Shown: piece after piece, positions 34,441 to 47,448 of the stretch
Numbering within the stretch: the first letter of the stretch is position 1
Layout of the letters: every line of letters starts with the position of its first letter
DNA from: Ursus arctos
Lineage: Eukaryota > Chordata > Mammalia > Carnivora > Ursidae
Assembly (NCBI RefSeq): GCF_023065955.2
Contig: NW_026622985.1
Location: 5,602,001 to 5,666,000, forward strand
Direction: 5' to 3'
DNA length: 64,000 bases
The notes under the pieces: model-generated
Databases searched by the model: none
What the model saw: only the letters and a program-made list of their open reading frames with translations
What the model was told of the DNA's origin: nothing
Made by a program: the position numbers and the translations under genes

Positions 34441-35932
34441 ATTTAGATTACATGCAACAGTGCTTATGCACAATTTTTCTTTTTCTTTTTTTTTTTTTTT
34501 TTCGTGTTCACCTTGGTTCAGTTTTGGCAAAGACACATAAACATTGGAACTGGTACACTCTCACTTGCCAGGGGTTATTATCCTTAATGATGGGATTAAC
34601 CTTGAGGGCTTCCCCTTCCAGTGGGTACTGGAATCACCAAACACCTCAGCGGGGCTCCCGACAGCTTGGCTCAGGATGGTTCTGCCTCCAGCACCGCCCA
34701 CCTCTTTCCCGCCAGACCTCGCTGGCAGGTTACACGGTCGCTCTGCACGTTCCAAGCCCCCACTGAGAAAGGATGCTCCTATTTATGGGTGGGCACATAG
34801 GGGCTGCTCTTACAGGAGAGGTTCAGACTGTTGCGAAGTTTAGTTTCTAACAGGTAGGTTCTGCGTGTAGCCTCATCTCCTGGGCTTTGCTTGTCATAGT
34901 TTCTGGTTCTGAAAGTGACTGATCATTCCGCATCATTCTTTTATGGATTTTTAAGACAAGAATAATGTACAGTGAGGGCGGGGAGAGAAATGTACCAACA
35001 AACAAAACAGTGACATTGTTGAAATAGGGTCTAGGTTGGGCCTCCGAGGAGAAACAGGCTTCTGGCTGTCAGCGGAACCAGCCAGGGAAGGAAGGAGTGT
35101 GGAGTTTGGAATTTGGTTTCTGAGAAATGTTACCATTTGAGAGATTCAAAGGAATTAAGGTCTGCATTTCAGGACGGATGCTGAAATTGTAGTGCCAGGC
35201 TCTGGGCCGTGAGAGGCACAGATGTGAGAAGGCAGAGGACAGAGGTCTCCAGATCGGCCTCCGGAAGTGTGAGGTTGGGGGTTTCTTCCACCTGCTGGCA
35301 AGCCGGAGAAGGGTGAGCAATGCTACAGCGGTTTGGAAATGGAGACAGAGACCAACAGGTCCTCTGACCCCTCCTCATGCCCTGGGAGTCCAACATCTTT
35401 TATAAACTGCAACCTTCCAGACCTAGATGCAAGCGGCCAGAGGCTGTGGCTTGGGTTTCTCAGCCCTGCTGTACTGGGGGGCACCTGTAAGGCTGATCAG
35501 GGACTGTGCTCACTGCCACCGGGGCCTTGGAAACCACGTGGGTGCTGGACGCTCAGCACAGAAACCAGCTCTTTCCTTCCCAGGCTCTGACCTGTTTTTC
35601 AAAACTTTCTCTGAAAATGAGCAATTCTTTGGAGGAGGGGAATTCCAGGAAGCACCAGGGGAGGGGGATTTCGGCTAGCAGTCTATGAGCACATCTAGTA
35701 ACACAGCAGTTTGGGGGGCGGGGGGCTCCAAATGTAACCCTGCATCTAACAATAAAAATCTCCTTGTTTTCAAAAGCAAATCAAACCCCAGCCAAACGAC
35801 CGACTTAAAAAAAAAATACAAAACGAAACGAAAAACCACCTAGAAATCAAAGCACAACGTTCTGGTCCAGTCCGGGCTGCTGGCAGGAGCGAAGGGCCTG
35901 GGGCTTTGTGCTTCTCTCCGGCAGGGCGGGGC

Positions 35933-36676
<744 letters not shown>

Positions 36677-37128
36677 TTAGCTTTGTGCAGGACAGTAACA
36701 GCTGGAATCTACATGGTGGGGGGAGGGGCGGGGGACATCCAACCTCAGGCTGTCCCAGTGCTCCGGCAGACAGACCACACAAACACCTCCCAAATGGGGA
36801 AGGTGGAGATATCTCTGCCCGTGGTCACCTAGCCCAGGGACCTGCCCGGAGTCTGCACTTAAATAGATTTGACCGGACAAATGAATCCGTGAACCAATCA
36901 GCGGGACCGTCCAACAAAATACTCACCCACTACCTGTGTCTTTTCCTTTGGACGGTATAATCGAACATTATTATATTTAAGATTAATATTTAAATGAGGC
37001 ATTTTCAATAGAGTGTTCTAAGTGATTTGTAGAAACTAGTGAATTTCTCATAAATTTAATCAAAGTACATTAGGAATAGAATTATTCACCATAGTATTCA
37101 ATATACTTATTTAAAATAGTATTACATG

Positions 37129-37351
37129 GGGGCGCCTGGGTGATCAGTCAGTTAAGCGTCTGACTCTTGATTTCAGCTCAGGTCAGGAGCCCAGGGTCAT
37201 GGAATGGAGCCCACCGTTGGACTCCACAGTGGGTGTGGAGCCTGCTTGGGATTCTCTCTGTCCCTTTCCCTCTGCCCCTCCACCCCTGCTCACAATCTCT
37301 CTCTCTCAAATAGATAAGTAGATAAGTAGATAAATAAATAAATAAATAAAC
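37129..37351 (+). repeat. CAN-SINE in IKZF1 intron 7, + strand (antisense to gene)
   Basis: Head GGGGCGCCTGGGTGATCAGT, then CAGTTAAGCGTCTGACTCTT, a CT-rich body and a tail of (GATAAGTA)n and AATAAATAAATAAATAAA. AGTATTACATG at 37,118-37,128 and 37,352-37,362 is an exact 11-bp target-site duplication. Confidence 0.95.
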
Positions 37352-40300
37352 AGTATTACATGATAACATTCTAAATTCATAACTTTAATACTCAGAATAA
37401 AATTTAACCAAAAGGTACGATTGATAGTTAAGATTTATTGAAAGCTGACTTTGGGCTCCGAGAGTAAAAAGATGCTCAGTGTCCAGTGTCCACACCCTTC
37501 CTGCTTCCCGCTCCACTGGCCTTTCCATTGCTCGTAGCACCAGAGCCACATGCCACAGTGATATGTGTGGGTAGGCTGCACCAAACCAAGGAAGCTCAGG
37601 GGACAAGGTGTGCCATTCATCTGATCTTTCCAAAAATTGTGGAGCATGAACGATGCTCAAGGAACCAATGCCGAGGACTCTCAGCATGCCAGCTTCACCT
37701 CAAGAAGCTTCTGGTCTGAGACAGGGTTTGCAGCAGTAGGCAAGCTTGCTCCCTGGGAATGGTGAACCCTGAGACTAGCTCTGGCTTATGAGTAAACATT
37801 TGCATCAAGCTGCACCTTCTCAGAATATTGGTTATAGGTTCAGTATGAAACCAGGGCTTAATTAGCAAATTCCCTAACTGTCTGCACTCTTACTGTCAGG
37901 GCTAGTGATTTGCTTTCCTCTCAGGGCTGGTTTATGAATCAATCAAAGCACCTGAGGGATGCCTTAACTGTTTACATTTTCCCCCTTACTCTGTTTCTTT
38001 TCTTTCTCTAACACATTTTCATTGAGCATTGAGTGTCTCCTGGCCCACATAGGAGGAACAGATAGGTGAGCTAGTAAAAAGGGTCCCCATCCTTAGTGGC
38101 ACACAGCTAACAGGGGACACAAATATTAAAACAGGGCTCCACAGACAGCAGGTCCCAGACTGTGAATTTTGATGAAGGAAACAGAAGGCTTGTGTCATAT
38201 GGGCTTCCGACTGAGGAAGAGTCAGCCAGGTGAGTGGGGCTTGTGTCCAACACTGGGAGCAGCAAAGGGAAAGCAAGGGGAGAAGGAGCATGGAGCTTCA
38301 GAGGGACAGGGTGAAGGTCGAGGGGCCAGAGGCTGGGTGCAGAGGAAAGTGGGGATCCCCTGAAGGGTTTGAAGGAAGTGCCCTTCTCGGTAACGGGAAG
38401 AAGAACAGGTTGAGAGGGGCAAAGGTAGGTGAACTTACTCTCCCAAGAGTTCAAGTAGTGGCTGCTGGTGAGGGTGGTGGCAGTGGAGGGTCCCCACACC
38501 ACCCACAGTGACACCCGACATCAAGGTCTCCTGATCTCTTAGAAACAGGAGGACAGACTCCCTGGTAGTTCAAAACTTAAGAACTAATCCTTTTAGAAAA
38601 ATGTTTCTGACCACTGACAATTGCCCAGGGATTGGCCCCATGATACTAGAAAGCATCTTTAGGCCTCATTTCTTGCTTGCAGAGGAGATTTATCATGAAA
38701 CGGCTCAGCCTGCATTCATTCTAATCTACTGGTGGTCAGGAGGGGCACATGCCCTGATAGTGGAACAGTCTGATCCTTAGATTACAGAAAGGAAAACTTG
38801 CTGGTGGCCACTCACACCCTCTGCAGAAACGGAACAGAATGGCTGGGATCTCTCTGCGTGGTGGGCAGCAGGGAACATAGAGGTGGTGTTACTCTATGTT
38901 AAAAGTTCCAAGAAGTAATTTAATAGCATTACTAACACTACACAGTTTTCCTCATTTTTGTGCTGAGGTGCTAGGTATCTTGTTGCTCTAACCCCAAAAC
39001 AGAGGGCTTATGCCCCTGTCTATCCCTCTGCCAAACCCTGGTAGGGGCAAGATGAGGCACAGACTTTGAGGCTGATTTAGATACGTATCAAAGTGTGTGT
39101 AGTCCCACCCAAAATGGTGCTTTCCCACCTAATCATCCTGCTTCTCCTCAAAGTCATGATTCTCTGGTTTCCCAAGCAACCATTAAAATCCATTGTTTTT
39201 AAAACTTGGTCTCAACAACAAATGGACAGAGGAAAAAGTCCATATATTGGAGATTACTGTGGCATATTGAAATGACCCACAGAATTTCTCTTTTCTAATA
39301 CTCCACAAAGTGAGAAAAATAAAAACCCACACCATTCACTTTGGCAATCAACTAAATAAAAGAATGCATTCTAATGAAATAGTTTTAAAAAATCAAGGAC
39401 CAAGGAAAGACAATTCTGTCCTCAGACATACAGTAAAGGGTGGCTGCCGATCTGACTTCTAAAAACCTTAAGTATGAGCCAACAAAATCCTCAGCATTCT
39501 CCCTCATATCCTCATATCTGTAGAAAACAAATTCAAATAAACGTCTTCTTCCACTTCTGACCAAAAAGCAGTGAAAATCTCTGCTAGCAAGCCAGGTGGC
39601 ACTGGACAGGTGAGCAGCGAGGTTGGCTCTCTTGACAGGAGTCCGGTCCTCTATGAGGGGAAACAGCCCGAAGCCCCTGGTGTCCCCCTGTGGGGCTGGG
39701 AAGCACTCTCTAACCAGGTACAGTGATAACTGGTTTAGGACATTGAACCAAATCTCAGAATGAGGGAGGGAGAACAGCAAGAATGCCTTTTAACAAAAAT
39801 GTCACTTTGCCTCACCTGAACTCCTCCCTCTACTCCATCCTTGGCATTCTTTCAGGATTAGAAAAGTCAATAGCTCTCACAGGGGGAAAAAAAAGTCTCA
39901 CATACAGTGGGAAGAATGTCGAAATGTCAATCAGGCTATATCATCCCAAATAGAATAGCAAGATTAAAAGAAATGTCATGGTTATGGAGAAAATATTTTC
40001 TAGCAATACAAGGGAGGAAAGGAATTAAAATAGACCAATACACACATCCTAGGAAAAAAGCTTAACTCAAGGAAGAGAGGAAATATCTCACAATTACTTT
40101 GTGACATGGACTCCATAAAAAAAAAAAAAAGGTTCTGAAAGACAGCATGCTAAAACAACAGAATGAGATGAAAAAAGGAGATGTCTGATCTCAGGAAACA
40201 AAATGAAGTCCAAAACAGTTTTATTACAGAATGAGCCCATGGATATAGAAGCAGCAAGTAATAGAACATAAGCTACTAAAAATGGAATGATTGATATAGA

Positions 40301-40439
40301 GGAAGAACACAAGATAATAAGTGTGAATGAATGTGGAAAAAAGACCAAAAAAGTAACTTCAGGAAATGCTAACAGATATGGAAGACAAATTATCCAACAT
40401 AAGGACAACTGGTATCCCTGACACAGATCACAACAGATG

Positions 40440-41350
40440 GAACAAAAGATATCTCTATGAGGAAGAGAATTTTTTTAGAAATAGAGAGAGAAAAAGGGAT
40501 TCCCCAGATTAAAATGGCAGGAAATTTTTATCCAGAATACAAAATACCAAGACACATCCTAGTGAGGATATTTAATTTTAAGATTACAGAAAGAACTCTT
40601 CAAGCATTCAGGAAGAAAATAGAAATCACCTTTCAAAAAACAATATCAGATTGGCCTTAGACATTTGCACAGCAACATTCAACAAGCAACACCGTTGTGG
40701 CACCACACACTCTGTCAAGATAGAAAGGCAACAGGTAGACATCCTTGAACACAAAACAACTGAAATAGAGCACCTATAGCACCTTCCTTTTTTTTTTTTT
40801 TTAAGATTTTATTTATTTATTTGAGAGAGAGGGAGTGAGTGAGAGAGCACAAGCAGGGGGAGTGGCAAAGGGAGAAGCAGGCTCCTCACTGAGTGCGGAA
40901 CCTGACACGGGGCTCAATCCCAGTACCCTGAGATAATGACATGAGCCAAAGGTAGACACATAACCAACTGAGTCACCCAGGGGCCCCCTATAGCACCTTT
41001 AATGTTAAGTCCAATCAGTTAAGAGATTAATCAAAATAAAAAGAAATAGCACTAAAAGGACTGAGTCTGAGCCTTGAATCTATTTAAATATAGAGTTAAC
41101 AATAAGTAGCTAGACTTCTTGGAGAACTAGGATTATGGAATAGAATGTGAATATTAGGAAGGAGGATGATGTACAAATAACATAACTGAACACATGGGAA
41201 TAAAATCATGTCCTTATTTCCCAAAGCTACAAGTCCGTAGATACTGCCTAAATTGAAACAAATGGATTAAAACATTGATTTGAAGGTCTTCAGGTTTTAA
41301 ATAATGCAGTATATCTTTCAAATCTTAGAAAAATCCTTTAAAAGTAATAC
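40440..41350 (+). repeat. Ancient L1M segment with nested CAN-SINE
   Basis: The stretch AGAAATAGAGAGAGAAAAAG, CCAGATTAAAATGGCAGG, AAGACACATCCTAGTGAGGA, CAGGAAGAAAATAGAAATCA, CAACATTCAACAAGCAACAC has the text order of the 5'/ORF1 part of old L1 elements on the + strand. It is interrupted by the SINE at 40,786-40,986. The right limit is uncertain. Confidence 0.5.
40773..40999 (-). repeat. CAN-SINE inserted in old L1, - strand (sense to IKZF1)
   Basis: Read from 40,986: GGGGCCCCTGGGTGACTCAG, TTGGTTATGTGTCTACCTTT, GGTACTGGGATTGAGCCCCG, a CT-rich body and an AAATAAATAAAATC/A15 tail. CCTATAGCACCTT is repeated exactly at 40,773-40,785 and 40,987-40,999. Confidence 0.95.
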
Positions 41351-41805
41351 CTTTTTTGTGAAAAAATATTTATTTGAAGATCAGCCATGTCTCCAGTTTT
41401 GTTTTTTGTTCACCTCTTAAATTTAAGACAGCTATAAAAGTGATTCTTTTATTTTGAAATAGCATCTGTAATATGATAGAACCTTATAGAAGTATTTATT
41501 TCACACCTGTCTATCAATCCACCTAGCCCCTCATATACGTATATATGGATAGAAAGATATTTAGAATAATGCTCAGCAGCTCTTAATATTGGCAATTTCT
41601 GGACGTTGGAGTTTTGGGGTGATTCTAAAACATTCCTCTTTCCATTAAAATTCCTTATATTAACCACATGTCATTTTAATAATGCAACAGGGTTGTATTA
41701 TTCTTCTCAAAAAAAGAAACTATACCAAGATAATTATAATGGATAACAAAAATATTAATCATTGTTATTTTCCCCTATTTCCTCTTCTGTATTTAAAAAG
41801 CCTTC

Positions 41806-42018
41806 TCAGGGCACTTGGGTGGCTCAGTCAGTTAAGCACCCAACTCTTGATTTTGGTGCAGATCATGATCTCGGGGTCGTGTGATCGAGCCCCACATCAG
41901 GCTCTGTGCTCAGTGTGGAACCTGCTTGAGATTCTCCCTCCCCTTCTCCCTTTGCCCCTCCCCTTCTCTCTCTCTAACAACGACGACTACGACAACAACA
42001 ACAACAACAAGAAACAAC
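41806..42018 (+). repeat. CAN-SINE in IKZF1 intron 7, + strand
   Basis: Head AGGGCACTTGGGTGGCTCAG, then TCAGTTAAGCACCCAACTCT, GATCATGATCTCGGGGTCGT and a CT body. The tail has changed into (ACGACT)/(ACAACA)n rather than AATAAA. No clear target-site duplication was found. Confidence 0.9.
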
Positions 42019-42636
42019 ACTTTCTCCCTGCCATCGCCCAACAGACTAAGAACAATGAGTAGCAATCCTACGTAACATTATTATCCCCTTTCTGATGGGC
42101 TTCTGTTGACCTCTATCTGATTATCTCAGAGGATGAGATCTTTGATGACATAATTGGTGAGGAATGTTGCTGACAGAATCCATACTTGCTTACAGTCATG
42201 CCAACATGCAAGGTAAAAATTTTAATCATAGATCATGTATCAATTAAGCAAAATTATAGGCTATTCTGAGCAATATACCACAGGAAAATAATGTCATCTG
42301 ACATTTTTAAGGTGCTCTCTTGAGTTGAGAGCAGTGCCACACCCATTGTCCCTTTTGATCTTCAGAATAGAACTGGGAAGGGTGCAGGGCAGGAGGTATC
42401 ACACATATTTCACAGATGGGGACACTGCGTCCAGTGACGTGCTCAAGGTCGCCAGCCAGTCATAGCTGGAACTGGACCTGTCTCTTGAATGCAGACCTGG
42501 AGCTCTTTCCATGGCACCACCACTAGCCCATGTGTATGATCATGTATGATAACAGCTGAATTCCTACATGTTTCTGAATTTATATAAAGGATAAATTCAG
42601 CATCTAGAAGTTAGGAGGGACCCTAAGAGATCCATA

Positions 42637-42909
42637 TTTTCCCTCCTTCCTCCCTCCCTCCCTTTCTTTTCTTCTTTAATCCTTTCTTTCCCCTTCCCTT
42701 CCTCTGTCTCTTCCTTCATTCCTCTTCCTTTCTTTCTTTTCTTTCTTCCTTTCCTTTCCTTTCCTTTTCCTTTTCCTTTCCTTTTTCTCCTTCCTTCCTT
42801 CTTTCCTTCCTTCCTTCCTTCCTTCCTTCCTTCCTTCCTTCCTTCCCCTCTCTCCCTCCCTCCCTCTTTCTCTCCTCTCTTCCTCCCTCCCTCCCTCTCT
42901 CTCTCTTTT

Positions 42910-42957
<48 letters not shown>

Positions 42958-42983
42958 TCCTTCTTTCTTTCCTTCTTTCTTTT

Positions 42984-43025
<42 letters not shown>

Positions 43026-43072
43026 TTCCTTCCTTCCTTCCTTCCTTCCTTCCTTCCTTCCTTCCTTCCTTA

Positions 43073-43119
<47 letters not shown>

Positions 43120-43128
43120 TCCTTTTTC
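42637..43128. repeat. Giant polypyrimidine tract (TTCC/TTTC/TCCC)n in IKZF1 intron 7
   Basis: This 492-bp stretch is almost free of purines on the + strand. The core 42,719-43,071 (353 bases) has none, and the next run 43,073-43,128 has none. It is built of (CCTT)n, (CTTT)n and (CCCT)n blocks. In the IKZF1 transcript it is GA-only: (GGAA)n and (GAAA)n. The Lys/Glu/Arg-rich frame across it is not a gene. Confidence 0.98.
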
Positions 43129-44830
43129 AATTTTAGCGATGGGGAAGCTGTGACAAGTCAGGAGTGGTTGATTGAAATCCCATCACATTGAACTGAGGAC
43201 AAACTAGGAATCTGGGGGTAGAAAGATGTGTTATTTTAGAAATAACTTATCAATCACTAAATTTTTGGGAAAACATCTAACAGAATACACAGCTGCTCCT
43301 GAGTCCTTTGTTTCAATCTCCATGCTGCTGTCCTCATCCTACTATTCCCGTCACACTTTCCCTGTGCCCCCCCCCCCCACTCCCCTGGGGACTTGTTCCT
43401 AACCTTGGCTTGGCTTGGTTAGAGCTTTTTTTTCCCCCTTTTTTCTTTCTTTCTTTTTTTTTTTTTTTTTTTAACACAGAAGCGTGTAAATCTGATGACA
43501 ATACCCTAACTCATGGCCTCCTCCCAGGTGGCTACAGGAGAGGTTCACAGGTAGTCTCATTTGGTTGAAAGCCTCCAAAAGCTAATATGGGCTGCAAAGG
43601 TTCACTGATAAAGTACTCAGCAGGACTTGTCCAATTTGCCAACCTGAAGGAGAAGTCATGCCCAGTTTCCCAAAGTCAGTGACCACTAACAATCCACAGG
43701 CGCACTTGCCACTGTGTCTTTGCTCCATCTCCCCTCCTGGTTACCTGGCAACTGCCCTCTGCCTCACCCACCGCCTGCTCCCACCACCCACTGCATACCA
43801 CCTTTGAGCACTGTGTTCTCACCTAGCCCAGTGTGACCTAAAATCCCATCACAACAGCCTATTCCGTGCTCAGGATCTTGCTCCCGCTCTGCTCAGGAAA
43901 TCCAGGGTCTCCCTCTTTCCCACAGTCTAAGAGTGCACATTTATGTGGGTGACCCCCCCACAGGGCATCTCTGGCCAGTGATTTGCAAAAGTGTTTTAAA
44001 TTGGATCTTTCTTTCCCCCAACTCTCCCACCCCCAACCTGTGATAAGTCTCTAAAATCTGATAAAAATGGAGGCTTACATGCAAAAGGGAGGATGGAGCC
44101 CCAAGAACATGGCCTCTCCTTCATCCTCCCTGCTTCCTGTTGTCCCATCTGTTCTCTGGAACTCCAGGACAGATTAACAATTAACCCCATTCTAGCACAC
44201 ATTTTCCAGCTCCCATGTGGCTTCTACACCAGAAAGCCATTGAAGATGAGCAGGTCAAAACCAGAACTCTATCTTTTTCCACAAACTATCTTTACCAATT
44301 CTGTAAATGGCATCCTCCTCTACTAGAATAATCATGACTCACGGCTTCCATCCCCCAGTCCCTGCCCTGACCCCCATGCACTCCACCAGACCCCTCTGCT
44401 CCATTTCCTCCTCCTTCCCTGCCACCACTGGCCCTCTCCCTTTCCAGTCACCTTCTGGCACTTGTGGTCTTGTATTTTAAGAGGTGACTCCTATCAAAAA
44501 TATGCCAGTGCTTTTTCCTGCCTCCTGAATGTCTCCAAGGAGACATTCTCACCTTGGCATTCAAAGACCATTGATTCTGTGGCCAGACCTCATTGGGACC
44601 TAATTTTTCTTGCTTCCCTAAGGGCACATGAATTAGCCCAGAACACATCCTGCTCCTGAGTCAGGTCCCACATGTCCCTGCTCCAGCCCCTACAACCAGC
44701 ATCACCATTTCCCTGTACTTTTATGCCTATTTAGATCCTGTCTCTTTCTTCCACTATTAATAATATGCTGAAGTCCTAGTCCCCTGTCAAGGTCACTATT
44801 AGCTTCATGAAGCTTTTACTAATCATTTCC

Positions 44831-45018
44831 TTTCCTGACCATGACCCACCCCCATGGTCCTCTTTGCTGACCATGACCCTCCCTCAAGGTCCTCTTTGCT
44901 GACCATGACCCTCCCCCAAGGTCCTCTTTCCTGGACATGACCCTCCCCCATGGTTCTCCTTCCTAATCATGACCCTCCCCAATCTTCTTTCCTGACAATA
45001 ACCCTTCCCCCCTAGTGT
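44831..45018. repeat. 32-bp minisatellite, about 6 units, in IKZF1 intron 7
   Basis: Units begin at 44,831, 44,863, 44,895, 44,927 and 44,959, each a variant of TTTGCTGACCATGACCCTCC followed by CCCAAGGTCCTC. The first four are 32 bases long with few differences, and the last two are shortened or altered. The array lies about 0.9 kb downstream of exon 7 on the transcript. Confidence 0.93.
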
Positions 45019-45872
45019 TCTCTTCCCATGTTATCCTATTGATAATTGTTGACCTTTACACTGAGGGGTTCTAAATGTTCTCACATCCTTGATGTTAATT
45101 TATGCTCACAAAGCCCTGTGAGGTACATAAAGAATGGAACCAAGGCTTGGAGAGGTCAAGTAATGTCACCCAGGTGACAGCATTATCACGTGGCTGTGTG
45201 CTGACATCCCTAGTTTGGGCCCCAAGCCCAGGGCATTTCCACTCTTACACTGAGCTAACTAGGTATCATTCTTCCTGCACTTGCAGTGTGTAGCCTGATG
45301 AGTGTTGCTACCATCTACACTGGACAGCGAGCTCCTAGAGGAAAGGGCCAGCTTGCTCTTCCCATTATCCCTCAAAGCACTTGACACGGGCAGAGATCCC
45401 ATGGAGAGCACAGCGATCACTGCTGTGCCGCCTCTTCCCTGTGCACGTCTCATGGGTCAGTTGCTGTGTGATTCAAGGCAGCCCATGCAGGGTTATTATG
45501 AACTTCTGAGCATCTGCACCTCAGCGGGGCTGCTCAGGCAGCAGGTGAGTGGGCCATGCAGGGAGCCCCCAGCCACACTGGGTCCATGTGTTCAGCCCAA
45601 GTACACTGACCCGAACACCCCTGGAAGAGCACAGGTGTCCACAGGCAGATCTCCTGGGTGCCCAGGACGCTGTAAGACCACGTGTAGGAAAAACTGCCTG
45701 GAGAAGACTTCTTATGTGTAAGAAGTCTATTAGAAAAAAATCTAAAATATTTAAGAAACGTTAAGCTTACCAATTTTTGCTTTTTTTAAAAAATGAGATA
45801 CTTTTTCTTTCTCCTACTCTCAACTATGACCACCTGAGTCTAAAATACCCGCGTAGTTTTTTTTTTTTTTTA

Positions 45873-46049
<177 letters not shown>

Positions 46050-47238
46050 TTAGAGAGGCCAGTTTAGAAACGCTTACAGTGAAAGAATTTGGTCGCGTCC
46101 AGTGTTAAATCTGACATTTGTTAAGCGCCTACAAGAGCCAGGCCCTTCGTAGGGATTATTTCTAATCTCCCCGGCAGTGCTGCCAGGCAGACAGAGGCTG
46201 CCCATAGCCACCTGCTAATGACACCTGGGGACCGCACATTATCTCCCACAACCAAAGGAAAGAAGCACCACCCCTGTCACCAGAAGCTGGATGTGATTAA
46301 GCACTTGTGTCCCTCTGACGAGTCCTCTTAACTTTTCAAGGGCTCCCAAATCCACTACCTCAGTCAGTCCTGACATCAGCCTGCAGAGAATCAAAGAACT
46401 GTCAGAGCTGGAAATGATCTGAGGGTCCGGCACCATAGGCTGGCAAAGTGAAGTGAGATGCAGAAATGCTACAGCGAATCCCAGCAACACGGGGGAGAAG
46501 CCAGAGCTCCTGATCCCCAAACACACAGCAAATTCTGGAAAATCAACACGCTCTAACTGCGGAACACCTAGACACTGCAGGGGTAAGCACTGACGTAGGG
46601 AGTATGTCTAGCCCGTCTTTATTTCTCTACATTATCTTTCTTTCTGTAATTGAAGAGACAACTTTGTATCCTGCGGAGTCCATCCCTATTCTAGTTTTTA
46701 TAGTTGGATGTTTGGAAATAGAACTCTTTCACATCCCTGCAATTTATCCTAACGTACGAAGAGCTGAAAATGTCAATTATATTCCAAATAGCTACTCAAT
46801 CTTTCCAGTGCCATTTCGAAATGGTCCACCTCAATCCCACTGCCGTATGCCTCCTCCTCCTCTTCTCTCAGACACGACATGCTGATTGAGCACAGGACCG
46901 ATAGGTTTATCCACTCCTATTCTTGATTTCTGTCTATTCTTCAAAGAGCTCTGCATTAGCTGCATGTGAATTCAGCACCAGACATTCCTCTTCCTTTTTG
47001 AAAATGCCAATCCTCTTTGTTATTCCAGACACCCTTTACGATATTCCAATACAATTCGCAGACACATTTTATGTGAAAACCATGCCTTGATTTGGGAAGA
47101 CACATGACTGCAAGTGTCTGGCCCTCCCCATCTTCCACCTCTGCTTTCTGGACCCAGCACGGTGAGGCAGCTGTCCTCATCACGTCCTGCGCATTACCTG
47201 TGAAGATGACTTCTAAGTGTTTCAGGTCATTATGAAGG

Positions 47239-47448
47239 CCATTTTGGAAACATATATTTCAAATTGGTTATTATCACTGGTATATGCAATTTTTTAACTG
47301 GAAATGTGTGTTTGCTATTCGATGAGCAAACTAATAGTCTACACCCTGATTTAGATGAAGGCTACACACAAAACCCATGCAGTCTAATTCCAGCTGTTGT
47401 ACGTTTGACCTATCGAGCTCATATTCTTCCTCACATGTCCCCCCTTCT
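47239..47448. repeat. Copy 1 of a 210-bp repeated sequence in IKZF1 intron 6
   Basis: It runs from CCATTTTGGAAACATATATT to TGTCCCCCCTTCT and aligns end to end with 48,709-48,920 in the same direction, with numerous substitutions and small indels. Shared phrases include TTTCAAATTGGTTATTATC, GAAATGTGTGTTT and TTTGACCTAT. The family is not recognised. Confidence 0.85.

Larger units (their letters stand above)
32385..35932 (-). other. IKZF1: IKZF1 3' UTR, about 3.5 kb (end inferred)
   Basis: The terminal exon continues from the stop codon at 35,933-35,935 down to a distal poly(A) signal. On the - strand the end reads GATAGAACAAATAAATGCAA, which I recognise as the conserved distal 3' end of mammalian IKZF1 mRNA. 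The UTR contains a MER20 DNA-transposon relic at 34,239-34,440 and U/G-rich runs at 32,997-33,079 and 35,796-35,840. A second AATAAA at 33,413-33,418 would give a UTR about 1 kb shorter. A long 3' UTR with alternative ends is a plausible site of microRNA and RNA-binding-protein control; no specific site is claimed. Confidence 0.85.

Noticed and set aside
42597..43130. 177-codon Lys/Glu/Arg-rich frame
   Set aside because: It is a translation of a simple polypurine repeat.
44831..45018. CRISPR-like regularly spaced repeats
   Set aside because: Units are directly adjacent with no unique spacers, and the genome is mammalian. It is a minisatellite.
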